Of a stretch of 64,000 bases of DNA, positions 52,561-62,126 are shown one piece after another. The stretch spans positions 62,001 through 126,000 of the forward strand of contig NZ_CABVHY010000016.1 of assembly GCF_902497875.1 (NCBI RefSeq), given 5' to 3'. The notes below the pieces were generated by a model. That model was not told the DNA's origin, made no database searches, and worked only from the letters and a program-made list of their open reading frames with translations. The translations under genes were made by a program, and so were the position numbers. The DNA comes from Pseudomonas fluorescens. Lineage in GTDB: Bacteria > Pseudomonadota > Gammaproteobacteria > Pseudomonadales > Pseudomonadaceae. Position 1 is the first letter of the stretch. Every line of letters begins with the position of its first letter.

Positions 52561-54015
52561 GTGATCCAGTTTTTACTAAACCAGGAACTCCGTAGCGAGC
52601 ACGCCCTGGACCCGAACCTGACCGTGCTCAATTATCTGCGCGAGCACCTGGGCAAATCCGGCACTAAAGAAGGTTGCGCCAGCGGCGACTGTGGCGCCTG
52701 CACCGTGGTCGTCGGCGAATTGCAGACCGACGACAGCGGCCGCGAGCACATTCGCTATCGCAGCCTCAACTCGTGCCTGACCTTCGTTTCGTCGCTGCAC
52801 GGCAAACAGCTGATCAGCGTCGAAGACCTCAAGCACCAGGGCCAGCTGCACAGCGTGCAGAAAGCCATGGTCGAGTGCCACGGTTCGCAATGCGGCTTCT
52901 GCACGCCGGGTTTCGTCATGTCGCTGTTCGCCCTGCAAAAGAACAGTGACCAGCCGGACTCCCACAAGGCCCACGAAGCGCTGGCCGGCAACCTCTGTCG
53001 CTGCACCGGCTATCGGCCGATTCTCGCCGCTGCCGAACAGGCCTGCTGCGGCAAGCAGGCTGATCAGTTCGACGCCCGCGAAGCCGAGACTATTGCCCGT
53101 CTGAAAGCTATTGCGCCCACCACCACCGGCGAGCTGAACAGTGGCGACAAACGTTGCCTGGTGCCCTTGACCGTTGCTGATCTGGCCGACCTTTACGATG
53201 CCTACCCGCAAGCCCGCTTGCTGGCCGGCGGCACCGATCTGGCGCTGGAAGTGACGCAGTTTCACCGCGCCCTGCCGGTGATGATCTACGTCGGCAATGT
53301 CGCCGAAATGAAGCGCGTCGAGGTTTTTGACGATCGCCTGGAAATCGGCGCCGCCACTTCGCTGTCCGATTGCTATGAAGCGCTCAAGGCCGAATACCCG
53401 GACTTCGGCGAATTGCTGCAACGCTTTGCCTCCCTGCAGATCCGCAACCAGGGCACGCTGGGCGGCAACATCGGCAACGCCTCGCCTATCGGTGACTCGC
53501 CACCCTTGCTGATCGCCCTCGGTGCACAGATCGTTCTGTGCAAAGGCGAGACCCGCCGCACCCTGGCACTGGAAGACTATTTCATCGATTACCGGGTGAC
53601 CGCGCGCCAGGAAAGCGAGTTCATCGAAAAAATCATCGTGCCCCGCGCCAGCGCCAAGCAATTGTTCCGTGCCTACAAGGTTTCCAAGCGTCTGGACGAC
53701 GATATTTCCGCAGTCTGCGCGGCGTTCAATCTGCGCATCGAGAACGGTGTGATCGCTGACGCCCGGGTCGCCTTTGGCGGTATGGCCGCCACTCCGAAAC
53801 GCGCCAAGAGCTGCGAAACCGCCCTGCTCGGTTCGCCATGGAATTCATCCACGGTCGAGCGCGCTTGCGCGGCGCTGGGCGAAGACTTCACGCCGCTTTC
53901 GGACTTCCGCGCCAGCAAGGAATACCGCCTGCTCAGTGCGCAGAACCTGCTGCGCAAATATTTCATCGAACTGCAAACACCGCACATCGAGACTCGGGTG
54001 ACCGCTTATGTCTAA
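52561..54015 (+). CDS. xdhA: Xanthine dehydrogenase small subunit (2Fe-2S, FAD)
   Basis: A 484-residue subunit. The plant-ferredoxin-type [2Fe-2S] site is GCASGDCGAC and the second cluster is CGFCTPGF...CRCTG, both in the first 165 residues. A FAD-binding domain (about 190-360, with LAGGTDLALEVTQFH) and a CO-dehydrogenase flavoprotein C-terminal domain follow. Start codon is GTG. With XdhB it oxidises hypoxanthine and xanthine to urate. It overlaps xdhB by 8 nt. Confidence 0.95.
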   Translation: MIQFLLNQELRSEHALDPNLTVLNYLREHLGKSGTKEGCASGDCGACTVVVGELQTDDSGREHIRYRSLNSCLTFVSSLHGKQLISVEDLKHQGQLHSVQKAMVECHGSQCGFCTPGFVMSLFALQKNSDQPDSHKAHEALAGNLCRCTGYRPILAAAEQACCGKQADQFDAREAETIARLKAIAPTTTGELNSGDKRCLVPLTVADLADLYDAYPQARLLAGGTDLALEVTQFHRALPVMIYVGNVAEMKRVEVFDDRLEIGAATSLSDCYEALKAEYPDFGELLQRFASLQIRNQGTLGGNIGNASPIGDSPPLLIALGAQIVLCKGETRRTLALEDYFIDYRVTARQESEFIEKIIVPRASAKQLFRAYKVSKRLDDDISAVCAAFNLRIENGVIADARVAFGGMAATPKRAKSCETALLGSPWNSSTVERACAALGEDFTPLSDFRASKEYRLLSAQNLLRKYFIELQTPHIETRVTAYV

Positions 54016-56407
54016 TCATCATGCCGTCGAAAAAACTCAGGCGGAACTTGCCGAACTGTTTGCCCAGGACCTGACTTCAGGTGTCGGCCGCAGCGTCAAG
54101 CACGACAGCGCCGACAAGCATGTATCCGGCGAAGCGGTGTACATCGATGACCGCCTGGAATTCCCTAATCAGCTGCATCTGTACGCGCGGCTGTCGGACC
54201 GCGCCCACGCGAAAATCATCAGCATCGACACCGCGCCCTGCTACGCCTTCGAAGGCGTGCGCATCGTCATCACCCACAAGGATGTGCCGGGCCTGAAGGA
54301 CATCGGCCCACTGTTGCCCGGCGACCCCTTGCTGGCGATCGATGACGTGCAATTCGTCGGTCAGGTGGTGCTGGCAGTAGCGGCCCGGGATCTTGAAACG
54401 GCGCGTACAGCAGCCATGGCCGCCGTCATCGAATACGAAGACCTCGAACCGGTACTGGACGTGGTCGAAGCCCTGCGAAAAAAGCATTTCGTGCTCGACA
54501 GTCACACCCATAAACGCGGCGATTCGGCCAACGCCCTGGCCACCGCCGAGCACCGGATTCAGGGCACGCTGCACATCGGTGGCCAGGAACATTTCTATCT
54601 GGAAACCCAGATCTCGTCGGTAATGCCGACCGAAGACGGCGGGATGATCGTCTACTGCTCGACCCAGAACCCCACCGAAGTGCAGAAGCTGGTGGCGGAA
54701 GTACTGGACGTGTCGATGAACAAAATCGTCGTCGACATGCGCCGCATGGGCGGTGGTTTCGGCGGCAAGGAAACCCAGGCCGCGAGCCCGGCCTGTTTGT
54801 GCGCAGTGGTCGCGCACCTGACCGGCCAGCCGACCAAAATGCGCCTGCCGCGGGTCGAAGACATGCTGATGACCGGCAAGCGTCACCCGTTCTACATCGA
54901 GTACGACGTCGGCTTCGACAGCAGCGGGCGGCTGCACGGCATTCAACTGGAGCTGGCGGGTAACTGCGGCTGTTCGCCGGACCTCTCGGCATCGATCGTC
55001 GACCGTGCGATGTTCCATGCCGACAACTCTTATTACCTTGGCGATGCGACCATCAACGGTCACCGCTGCAAGACCAACACTGCGTCGAACACCGCTTATC
55101 GGGGCTTCGGTGGCCCGCAAGGGATGGTCGCCATCGAAGAAGTCATGGACGCCATCGCCCGCCATCTGGCGCTCGATCCGCTGGGGGTGCGCAAGGCCAA
55201 CTACTACGGCAAGACCGAGCGCAACGTCACCCATTACTACCAGACCGTCGAGCACAACATGCTCGAGGAAATGACTGCTGAACTCGAAGAAAGCAGCCAG
55301 TACGCCGAGCGGCGTGAAGCGATCCGTCGCTACAACGCCAACAGCCCGATCCTGAAAAAAGGCCTGGCGCTGACCCCGGTGAAATTCGGTATTTCCTTCA
55401 CCGCCAGTTTCCTTAACCAGGCCGGTGCCTTGATCCACATCTACACCGACGGCAGCATCCACCTGAACCATGGCGGCACGGAGATGGGCCAGGGGCTGAA
55501 CGTCAAGGTCGCGCAAGTGGTGGCCCAGGTATTCCAGGTCGAAATCGACCGGGTGCAGATCACCGCGACCAATACCGACAAGGTGCCGAACACCTCGCCG
55601 ACCGCCGCCTCCAGCGGTGCCGACCTGAACGGCAAGGCCGCGCAGAACGCCGCGCAAATCATCAAGCAGCGCCTGGTGGAATTTGCCGCGCGCCAGTACA
55701 AGGTCAGCGAGGAAGACGTTGAATTCCACAACGGCCACGTGCGGGTCCGCGATCACATACTGACCTTCGAGGCGTTGATCCAGCAGGCGTATTTCGCCCA
55801 AGTGTCGCTGTCCAGCACCGGCTTCTACAAGACCCCGAAAATCTTCTACGACCGCAGCCAGGCTCGTGGTCGGCCGTTCTACTATTACGCCTTCGGCGCG
55901 GCCTGTGCCGAAGTGATAGTCGACACCCTGACCGGCGAGTACAAGATGTTGCGTACCGACATCCTGCACGACGTCGGTGCCTCGCTGAACCCGGCTATCG
56001 ACATCGGCCAGGTCGAAGGCGGCTTCATCCAGGGCATGGGTTGGCTGACGATGGAAGAGCTGGTGTGGAATGCCAAGGGCAAGCTGATGACCAACGGCCC
56101 GGCCAGCTACAAGATCCCGGCAGTCGCCGACATGCCGCTGGACCTGCGGGTGAAGCTGGTGGAAAACCGCAAGAACCCGGAAGACACGGTGTTCCATTCC
56201 AAGGCCGTCGGCGAGCCGCCGTTCATGCTCGGCATCGCCGCCTGGTGCGCGATCAAGGATGCGGTGGCGAGCCTGGGCGACTACAAGCATCAACCGAAAA
56301 TCGACGCGCCTGCCACTCCGGAGCGGGTGTTGTGGGGGTGTGAGCAGATGCGCCAGTTGAAGGTGGCGAAGGCCGTGGAAGCCGAGGTTGAGTTGGCTTC
56401 GCTGTAA
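54008..56407 (+). CDS. xdhB: Xanthine dehydrogenase large subunit (molybdopterin)
   Basis: A 799-residue catalytic subunit. Molybdopterin-binding segments are visible: GGFGGKETQA, TAYRGFGGPQGM, GTEMGQGLNVK and GEPPFMLG with the active-site Glu. Full family length. The ATG at 54008 overlaps xdhA, implying coupled translation. A REPIN follows before xdhC. Confidence 0.96.
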   Translation: MSNHHAVEKTQAELAELFAQDLTSGVGRSVKHDSADKHVSGEAVYIDDRLEFPNQLHLYARLSDRAHAKIISIDTAPCYAFEGVRIVITHKDVPGLKDIGPLLPGDPLLAIDDVQFVGQVVLAVAARDLETARTAAMAAVIEYEDLEPVLDVVEALRKKHFVLDSHTHKRGDSANALATAEHRIQGTLHIGGQEHFYLETQISSVMPTEDGGMIVYCSTQNPTEVQKLVAEVLDVSMNKIVVDMRRMGGGFGGKETQAASPACLCAVVAHLTGQPTKMRLPRVEDMLMTGKRHPFYIEYDVGFDSSGRLHGIQLELAGNCGCSPDLSASIVDRAMFHADNSYYLGDATINGHRCKTNTASNTAYRGFGGPQGMVAIEEVMDAIARHLALDPLGVRKANYYGKTERNVTHYYQTVEHNMLEEMTAELEESSQYAERREAIRRYNANSPILKKGLALTPVKFGISFTASFLNQAGALIHIYTDGSIHLNHGGTEMGQGLNVKVAQVVAQVFQVEIDRVQITATNTDKVPNTSPTAASSGADLNGKAAQNAAQIIKQRLVEFAARQYKVSEEDVEFHNGHVRVRDHILTFEALIQQAYFAQVSLSSTGFYKTPKIFYDRSQARGRPFYYYAFGAACAEVIVDTLTGEYKMLRTDILHDVGASLNPAIDIGQVEGGFIQGMGWLTMEELVWNAKGKLMTNGPASYKIPAVADMPLDLRVKLVENRKNPEDTVFHSKAVGEPPFMLGIAAWCAIKDAVASLGDYKHQPKIDAPATPERVLWGCEQMRQLKVAKAVEAEVELASL

Positions 56408-56422
56408 GGACCGCGTCGCGGC

Positions 56423-56503
56423 CATCGCGAGCAAGCTCGCTCCCACAGGGTCATGTGCTGACTTATGGACCAATACAAGTCCAATGTGGGAGCGAGCTCG
56501 CTC
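56423..56503. repeat. REPIN with truncated right arm
   Basis: CATCGCGAGCAAGCTCGCTC at 56423-56447 faces TGTGGGAGCGAGCTCGCTC at 56485-56503; the second arm lacks the final part of the element. It lies between xdhB and xdhC. Confidence 0.82.
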
Positions 56504-56560
56504 CGGGCGGCGTTCCGACGATGACGGCCGAACAAACACCACAGTTGCAAGAGGTGATAC

Positions 56561-57403
56561 ATGAACAACTGGATCAGCGCCCTCGCCGACCTGCAAACCC
56601 ACGGCGAACCCTGCGTCCTGGTGACCATCATCGAAGAGCTCGGCTCGACTCCGCGCAATGCCGGTTCGAAGATGGTTGTCAGCGCCACCCAGAGCTTCGA
56701 CACCATCGGTGGCGGGCACCTGGAATACAAGGCCATGCAGCTCGCCCGGGAAATGCTCGCCAGCGGCAAGCAGGACACCCACCTGGAGCGCTTCACCCTC
56801 GGTGCCAGCCTCGGTCAGTGCTGCGGCGGCGTCACCGTGTTGCTCTTCGAACCGATGGGTCAGGTCCAGGCGCAGATCGCCGTGTTCGGCGCCGGCCATG
56901 TCGGTCGAGCGCTGGTACCGCTACTGGCCAGCCTGCCCTGCCGGGTACGCTGGATCGATTCGCGGGAACAGGAATTCCCCGAACAGATCCCTCACGGTGT
57001 GCGCAAAATCGTCAGCGAAGAACCGGTGGATGAAGTCGACGATTTGCCCTCCGGCAGCTACTGCATCGTCATGACCCACAATCACCAGCTCGATCTGGAA
57101 CTGACCGCCGCAATCCTCAAGCGCAACGACTTCACCTACTTCGGCCTGATCGGCTCGAAGACCAAACGGGTCAAGTTCGAGCATCGCCTGCGCGATCGCG
57201 GTTTCGACAGCGCGCTGCTGCAACGCATGCGCTGCCCGATGGGCATCGGCGAAGTCAAAGGCAAGCTGCCTGTGGAAATCGCCATCTCCATCGCCGGCGA
57301 AATCATCGCCACCTATAACGCGAATTTCGGCCAGCACAGCGCCAGCGCCGAACCCATTGCCAAACTGCTGCCCGCCTCGCGCCGCAGCCAAGCCACGAAC
57401 TGA
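56561..57403 (+). CDS. xdhC: Xanthine dehydrogenase accessory protein XdhC
   Basis: A 280-residue cytosolic factor that carries molybdopterin and promotes sulfuration of the cofactor for XdhB. N-terminal XdhC/CoxI segment (VLVTIIEELGSTPRN, then GGGHLEYKA and GQCCGG) and a C-terminal Rossmann domain starting VFGAGHVGRALVPLL. GAGGTG precedes the ATG. It is followed after 9 nt by guaD. Confidence 0.94.
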   Translation: MNNWISALADLQTHGEPCVLVTIIEELGSTPRNAGSKMVVSATQSFDTIGGGHLEYKAMQLAREMLASGKQDTHLERFTLGASLGQCCGGVTVLLFEPMGQVQAQIAVFGAGHVGRALVPLLASLPCRVRWIDSREQEFPEQIPHGVRKIVSEEPVDEVDDLPSGSYCIVMTHNHQLDLELTAAILKRNDFTYFGLIGSKTKRVKFEHRLRDRGFDSALLQRMRCPMGIGEVKGKLPVEIAISIAGEIIATYNANFGQHSASAEPIAKLLPASRRSQATN

Positions 57404-57412
57404 GAAACCCTC

Positions 57413-58717
57413 ATGCCTTTGACTCGTAAAGCCTACCGTGCCGCCATCCTGCACAGCATCGCCGACCCTGCCGTCGTGGGGATCGAAGCGTCCTATGAGT
57501 ATTTCGAAGACGGTTTGCTGGTGATCGACAACGGCCGGATCAGCGCCCTCGGCCACGCCAGCGAACTACTCGCCAGCCTGCCAGCGGATATCGAAATCAC
57601 CCATTACCAGGATGCGCTGATCACCCCCGGCTTTATCGACACCCACATCCACCTGCCGCAGACCGGCATGGTCGGTGCCTACGGTGAACAACTGCTGGAT
57701 TGGCTCAACACCTACACCTTCCCCTGTGAAAGCCAGTTCGCCGACAAGGCCCACGCCGAAGAGGTCGCGGGCATTTTCATCAAGGAACTGCTGCGCAACG
57801 GCACCACCACCGCGCTGGTATTCGGTAGCGTGCACCCGCAATCGGTGACCTCATTCTTCGAAGCCGCCGAGCGACTGGACCTGCGGATGATCGCCGGCAA
57901 AGTGATGATGGACCGCAATGCGCCGGATTACCTGACCGACACCGCGGAATCGAGCTACCTCGAAAGCAAGGCGCTGATCGAACGCTGGCACGGCAAGGGC
58001 CGCCTGCACTACGCCGTGACCCCGCGCTTCGCACCGACCAGCACCCCGGAACAGCTGACCCTGGCCGGGCAACTGCTCAGCGAGTACCCCGATTTGTACA
58101 TGCAGACCCACATCAGTGAAAACCTGCAGGAAGTCGAATGGGTCAAGGAGCTGTTCCCGGAGCGCAAAGGCTACCTGGACGTCTACGATCACTACCAATT
58201 GCTCGGCGAGCGCTCGGTATTCGCCCACGGCGTGCATCTGTGTGACGACGAATGCGCGCGGCTGGCGGAAACCGGGTCGGCAATCGCCTTTTGCCCGACT
58301 TCGAACTTCTTCCTTGGCAGTGGCCTGTTCAACCTGCCAATGGCCGAGAAGCACAACCTGAATGTCGGCCTGGGCACGGACGTCGGTGGCGGCACCAGCT
58401 TCTCGCTGCTGCAAACCCTCAACGAGGCCTACAAGGTCATGCAAATGCAGGGCGCGCGCCTGAGCCCGTTCAAGTCACTGTACCTGGCGACCCTCGGCGG
58501 CGCCCGGGCACTGCGCCTGGAAGACAAGATCGGCACCCTGCAACCGGGCACCGACGCCGACTTCCTGGTGCTCGACTACAACGCCACGCCGCTGCTCGGC
58601 TATCGCCTGAAACAGGCGAAAAACATCGCCGAAACCTTGTTTGTATTGATGACCCTGGGAGATGACCGGACGGTGCTGCAGACCTATGCGGCGGGGAATC
58701 TGGTGCATCAGCGCTAA
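57413..58717 (+). CDS. guaD: Guanine deaminase
   Basis: A 434-residue zinc amidohydrolase converting guanine to xanthine, the substrate of the neighbouring dehydrogenase. Metal ligands are in FIDTHIHLPQ, QTHISEN, HGVHLCDDE and GTDVGGGTS. Normal family length. It ends the xdhABC-guaD operon, followed by a terminator. Confidence 0.95.
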   Translation: MPLTRKAYRAAILHSIADPAVVGIEASYEYFEDGLLVIDNGRISALGHASELLASLPADIEITHYQDALITPGFIDTHIHLPQTGMVGAYGEQLLDWLNTYTFPCESQFADKAHAEEVAGIFIKELLRNGTTTALVFGSVHPQSVTSFFEAAERLDLRMIAGKVMMDRNAPDYLTDTAESSYLESKALIERWHGKGRLHYAVTPRFAPTSTPEQLTLAGQLLSEYPDLYMQTHISENLQEVEWVKELFPERKGYLDVYDHYQLLGERSVFAHGVHLCDDECARLAETGSAIAFCPTSNFFLGSGLFNLPMAEKHNLNVGLGTDVGGGTSFSLLQTLNEAYKVMQMQGARLSPFKSLYLATLGGARALRLEDKIGTLQPGTDADFLVLDYNATPLLGYRLKQAKNIAETLFVLMTLGDDRTVLQTYAAGNLVHQR

Positions 58718-58731
58718 GATATTCCGGGCAT

Positions 58732-58770
58732 AAAAAATCCCCCGCAATCGTTGGTTGCGAGGGATTTTTT
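58732..58770 (+). terminator. Rho-independent terminator after guaD
   Basis: AAAAAATCCC...CGCAA pairs with TTGCG...GGGATTTTTT. The T-run is directly adjacent to the stem. Confidence 0.9.
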
Positions 58771-58788
58771 ATTGCCTGTCAGAATGCC

Positions 58789-58866
58789 AAAAGATCGCAG
58801 CCTTCGGCAGCTCCTACAGGTGTACGCATTCCCATGTAGGAGCTGCCGAAGGCTGCGATCTTTTCG
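58789..58866. repeat. REPIN of the GATCGCAGCC family
   Basis: AAAAGATCGCAGCCTTCGGC at about 58790 and its inverted partner ending near 58864, with about 17 nt between the arms. Confidence 0.85.
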
Positions 58867-58880
58867 GCGAGCCCAACAAA

Positions 58881-59645
58881 TCAGAGCTTGGCGGTTGTCC
58901 GACCCGGCTTTTTGGTCTGCAACAGATGCGAGAACACCGCGTGCAGATCGTCCGAGGCGCTTTCTTCGTCGAGGTTGAGCTTGCTGTCGATGTGATCCAT
59001 GTGATGCATCATCAGGTTCACCGCAAGTGTCGCGTCGCGCGCCTCGATGGCGTCGATCAACTGAGTGTGTTCATCATAGGAACAGTGCGAACGGTTGCCG
59101 CTTTCGTACTGGGCAATGATCAATGAGGTCTGGGACACCAGGCTGCGCTGGAAGCTGATCAGCGGAGCATTCTTCGCCGCTTCGGCAAGCTTCAGGTGGA
59201 ACTCGCCAGAGAGCCGGATACCCGCCCCACGGTCGCCACGGGAGAAGCTGTCGCGCTCGTCGTTGACCATCTGCCTCAGCGCCGCCAGCTCCTCGGCTGT
59301 CGCATGCTGCACCGCCAACTCGGTAATCGCTCGTTCCACCAGACGCCTGGCGAGGAACACCTGGCGGGCCTCATTGACGCTCGGGCTGGCCACCACGGCA
59401 CCACGATTGGGGCGCAGCAATACCACGCCCTCATGGGCCAGACGCGACAGGGCGCGACGAATGATGGTGCGGCTGACCCCGAAAATTTCCCCCAGCGCTT
59501 CTTCGCTCAACTTGGTGCCGGGCGCCAGGCGCTGTTCGAGAATGGCCTCGAAGATATGCGCGTAGACGATATCGTCCTGGGTTCCACTGCGGCCGGCTTT
59601 GCCTGCTCGCGGTTGTTTCTTGAGGGGCTGCAACTGATCGTTCAT
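58881..59645 (-). CDS. GntR-family transcriptional regulator (FCD type), divergent from the BenE-like transporter
   Basis: A 254-residue regulator: basic N-terminal tail, winged helix (TKLSEEALGEIFGVSRTIIR and ALSRLAHEG), then an FCD domain with the usual metal-binding histidines (GEFHLKLAE, MMHHMDHI). The ATG at 59645 was chosen over a GTG two codons upstream. Likely controls the divergent transporter or the guanine/xanthine genes, judged by position. A TTGTACACAA palindrome upstream is a candidate operator. Confidence 0.88.
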   Translation of the reverse strand: MNDQLQPLKKQPRAGKAGRSGTQDDIVYAHIFEAILEQRLAPGTKLSEEALGEIFGVSRTIIRRALSRLAHEGVVLLRPNRGAVVASPSVNEARQVFLARRLVERAITELAVQHATAEELAALRQMVNDERDSFSRGDRGAGIRLSGEFHLKLAEAAKNAPLISFQRSLVSQTSLIIAQYESGNRSHCSYDEHTQLIDAIEARDATLAVNLMMHHMDHIDSKLNLDEESASDDLHAVFSHLLQTKKPGRTTAKL

Positions 59646-59737
59646 GGGCACTCGAGTCGAGGAAACTGCGACGAATTACCGTGACTGTAGTACGACACGG
59701 TAGCGCGCGGGCAAATATCGCGGAAAAACATGGCACA

Positions 59738-59747
59738 TTGTACACAA
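59738..59747. promoter_or_regulatory. Candidate GntR operator
   Basis: TTGTACACAA, a near-perfect palindrome of the type bound by several GntR regulators, about 90 nt upstream of the GntR gene and 350 nt before the transporter gene. Confidence 0.35.
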
Positions 59748-59856
59748 CCCCAGGTGCAAACACGACTGTACGGCAGTTTGCGGTCACCGCTGTATTGCAA
59801 CGTTCACCCAGGTTTGAGTTTAGGCTTGAACACAGAACTCATGGCGAACACCTCCC

Positions 59857-60093
59857 CCCGTAGGAGCTGCCGCAGGCTGCGATCTTTTCCGGCGCACCGC
59901 ACATCCCCGAAGATCAAAAGATCGCAGCCTGCGGCAGCTCCTACAGGGATTTGTGTTCACTGCAGACATCTTCATTAGTTCTTTTCGGGCGCAATGCACA
60001 TCCCGGAAGATCAAAAGATCGCAGCCTGCGGCAGCTCCTACGGGGATTTGTGCTCACCGCAGACATCTTCACCAGTACAAGGACCCCTGCTCC
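59857..60093. repeat. 97 bp direct duplication with REP elements before the transporter gene
   Basis: A REP at 59861-59889 is followed by two direct copies of a segment that starts GCACATCCC at 59899 and 59996. Each copy contains an inverted-orientation REP and the sequence GGGATTTGTG...GCAGACATCTTCA. The second copy runs into the ribosome site (AAGGA at 60079-60083) of the transporter gene. Confidence 0.85.
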
Positions 60094-61284
60094 ATGACCG
60101 ACGCCACGCAAGCGCAGTTACGCCCATTGGCCGACACGTCGCCTTCCGCCGTCGTCGCCGGTTTCATCGCGATGATGACCGGCTACACCAGTTCGCTGGT
60201 GCTGATGTTTCAGGCCGGTCAGGCGGCCGGGCTGACCAGCGGCCAGATCTCGTCGTGGATCTGGGCGATCTCGATCGGCATGGCGGTGTGCAGCATCGGC
60301 CTGTCCCTGCGTTATCGCACGCCCATCACCATTGCCTGGTCGACCCCGGGTGCGGCGCTGCTGATCACCAGCCTGGGCGGGGTGAGTTACGGCGAAGCCA
60401 TTGGCGCCTATATCACCTGTGCGGTGCTGGTGACCCTTTGCGGGCTTACCGGCAGTTTCGAACGGCTGGTCAAGCGCATTCCCGCGTCGCTGGCCGCGGC
60501 GTTGCTCGCCGGGATTCTGTTCAAGATCGGCAGCGAGATTTTCGTCGCCGCGCAACACCGCACGGCGCTGGTGCTGGGTATGTTCTTCACCTATCTAGTC
60601 ATCAAACGTCTGTCGCCGCGCTATGCGGTACTGGCTGCGCTGCTGATCGGCACGGCGCTCTCCGGCATGATGGGCCTGCTGGACTTCAGCGGTTTCAACC
60701 TGGAACTGGCCACACCGGTCTGGACCACGCCGCATTTCTCCCTAGCGGCGACCATCAGCATCGGTATTCCACTGTTCGTGGTGGCAATGACCTCGCAGAA
60801 CATGCCCGGCATTGCCGTACTGCGCGCCGACGGCTACAACGTGCCGGCTTCGCCCTTGATCACCACCACCGGCATCGCCTCACTGTTATTGGCGCCGTTC
60901 GGCTCCCATGGCATCAACCTCGCCGCGATCAGCGCGGCGATCTGCACCGGGCCGCATGCCCACGAAGATCGCAACAAGCGTTACACCGCGGCGGTCTGGT
61001 GCGGAATTTTCTACGGGATTGCCGGGGTCTTCGGCGCCACGCTGGCGGCGCTGTTCGCCGCGCTGCCCAAAGAATTGGTGCTATCGATTGCCGCGCTGGC
61101 CCTGTTCGGCTCGATCATCAACGGCCTGAGCATTGCCATGCATGAAGTGAAGGAGCGGGAAGCCGCGCTGATTACCTTCATGGTCACCGCGTCGGGGCTG
61201 ACACTGTTTTCCATTGGTTCGGCGTTCTGGGGGATTGTTGCGGGGGTGTTGACCCTGGTGATTCTGAATTGGCGCAAGGCTTGA
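60094..61284 (+). CDS. BenE-family transporter (benzoate/H+ symporter family)
   Basis: A 396-residue inner-membrane protein with about 11-12 helices and the BenE-family features SSLVLMFQAG near the start, ITIAWSTPGAALL and VVAMTSQNMPGIAVLRADGY. The family is named for benzoate:proton symport, but many members have unknown substrates. The purine catabolic genes next door make a purine or purine-derived acid possible. ATG at 60094 with AAGGA upstream; the frame extends 5' only through the repeat region. Confidence 0.88.
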   Translation: MTDATQAQLRPLADTSPSAVVAGFIAMMTGYTSSLVLMFQAGQAAGLTSGQISSWIWAISIGMAVCSIGLSLRYRTPITIAWSTPGAALLITSLGGVSYGEAIGAYITCAVLVTLCGLTGSFERLVKRIPASLAAALLAGILFKIGSEIFVAAQHRTALVLGMFFTYLVIKRLSPRYAVLAALLIGTALSGMMGLLDFSGFNLELATPVWTTPHFSLAATISIGIPLFVVAMTSQNMPGIAVLRADGYNVPASPLITTTGIASLLLAPFGSHGINLAAISAAICTGPHAHEDRNKRYTAAVWCGIFYGIAGVFGATLAALFAALPKELVLSIAALALFGSIINGLSIAMHEVKEREAALITFMVTASGLTLFSIGSAFWGIVAGVLTLVILNWRKA

Positions 61285-61306
61285 GGTTCTCTAAACCCTG
61301 AAAACC

Positions 61307-61402
61307 AATCGCGAGCAAGCTCGCTCCCACATTAGATTTGCGGTGGTCACAAATATTGTGTTCACAGGAGATTCAGTGTGGGAGCGGGCTTGCCCGCGAA
61401 TG
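61307..61402. repeat. REPIN (TGTGGGAGC family)
   Basis: Arms at 61307-61332 and 61377-61402, the right one being the GGGCTTGCCCGCGAATG variant. Nothing gene-like was seen between 61284 and 61550. Confidence 0.85.
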
Positions 61403-61513
61403 GCGGCCTGAAGAGCGACACAAATCCATCGCCCACACAAAATCCCGGAAAACAGACCCGAGGTATAAACAAATCAGAAGGGAAAAATCGAATAGCTGCG
61501 ACAGCGCAGCATC

Positions 61514-61543
61514 GAATCAGCGGCCCGAACGGGCCGCTGATTC
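61514..61543 (-). terminator. Hairpin after yggL
   Basis: GAATCAGCGGCCCG-AA-CGGGCCGCTGATTC is a perfect 14 bp stem starting 7 nt past the yggL stop. No T-run follows, so it is either a terminator of imperfect type or a 3'-end stabiliser. Confidence 0.6.
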
Positions 61544-61549
61544 ATGACA

Positions 61550-61894
61550 TCAAGCTACCGGATTGATTGGCTTTTCCGGGTACCAGACGTCCAACAACGG
61601 GCTAACTTCAACGCTTTTCAGCTCGGTACGGCCTTTGAGCCAGGCTTCAACAGCTGCGCGCTGCTCTTCGCTGACCGAACCACGTTTGATCAGGCAAACC
61701 AGACCGTAGTCATCGCCGCCAACGTAGCCGAGGCCATTGGCCTCCATTGCTTCTTCCAGGAACTCGTTGAGGAAAGTGTCAATAGCCTCATCAGCCAAAT
61801 CTTCTTTGAAATCCAGGTTCAGCTCGAAACCCAGCTCTTGAAATTCATCGACGCATAGTTTTTTGCGCAGACGCTGGGAACGGTTAGTCGCCAT
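61550..61894 (-). CDS. yggL: YggL family 50S ribosome-binding protein (DUF469)
   Basis: A 114-residue acidic protein, opening ATNRSQRLRKKLCVDEFQEL, a hallmark of YggL, and containing YVGGDDYGLVCL. YggL binds 50S subunits. The start at 61894 was preferred over one 11 codons upstream because of this N-terminus. Monocistronic and divergent from dacB. Confidence 0.92.
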   Translation of the reverse strand: MATNRSQRLRKKLCVDEFQELGFELNLDFKEDLADEAIDTFLNEFLEEAMEANGLGYVGGDDYGLVCLIKRGSVSEEQRAAVEAWLKGRTELKSVEVSPLLDVWYPEKPINPVA

Positions 61895-62126
61895 GGAACA
61901 ATCCTCATAAGTAATAACGGGCGGCACTTTAGCAGCTTAAGCAAGCGTTTGCCCGCCTCTATAGGCCCAGGCGCCTGCCGTCTGTAAAAAAATAGCCGAT
62001 TGAAGGTACAGGGCACGGCACAAGTCGCCATACCTTGGGGCATAATGCCGACACTTTCATGACCACTGAGGGAATTTGTCCACATGCCCTCGTCTTTTTC
62101 CCCTCGGCTGTAGGGTTTTATTACAG

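Noticed and set aside
54077..56899. Very long open frame opposite xdhB
   Set aside because: Antisense shadow of a conserved gene; no recognisable domain, biased composition, no ribosome site.
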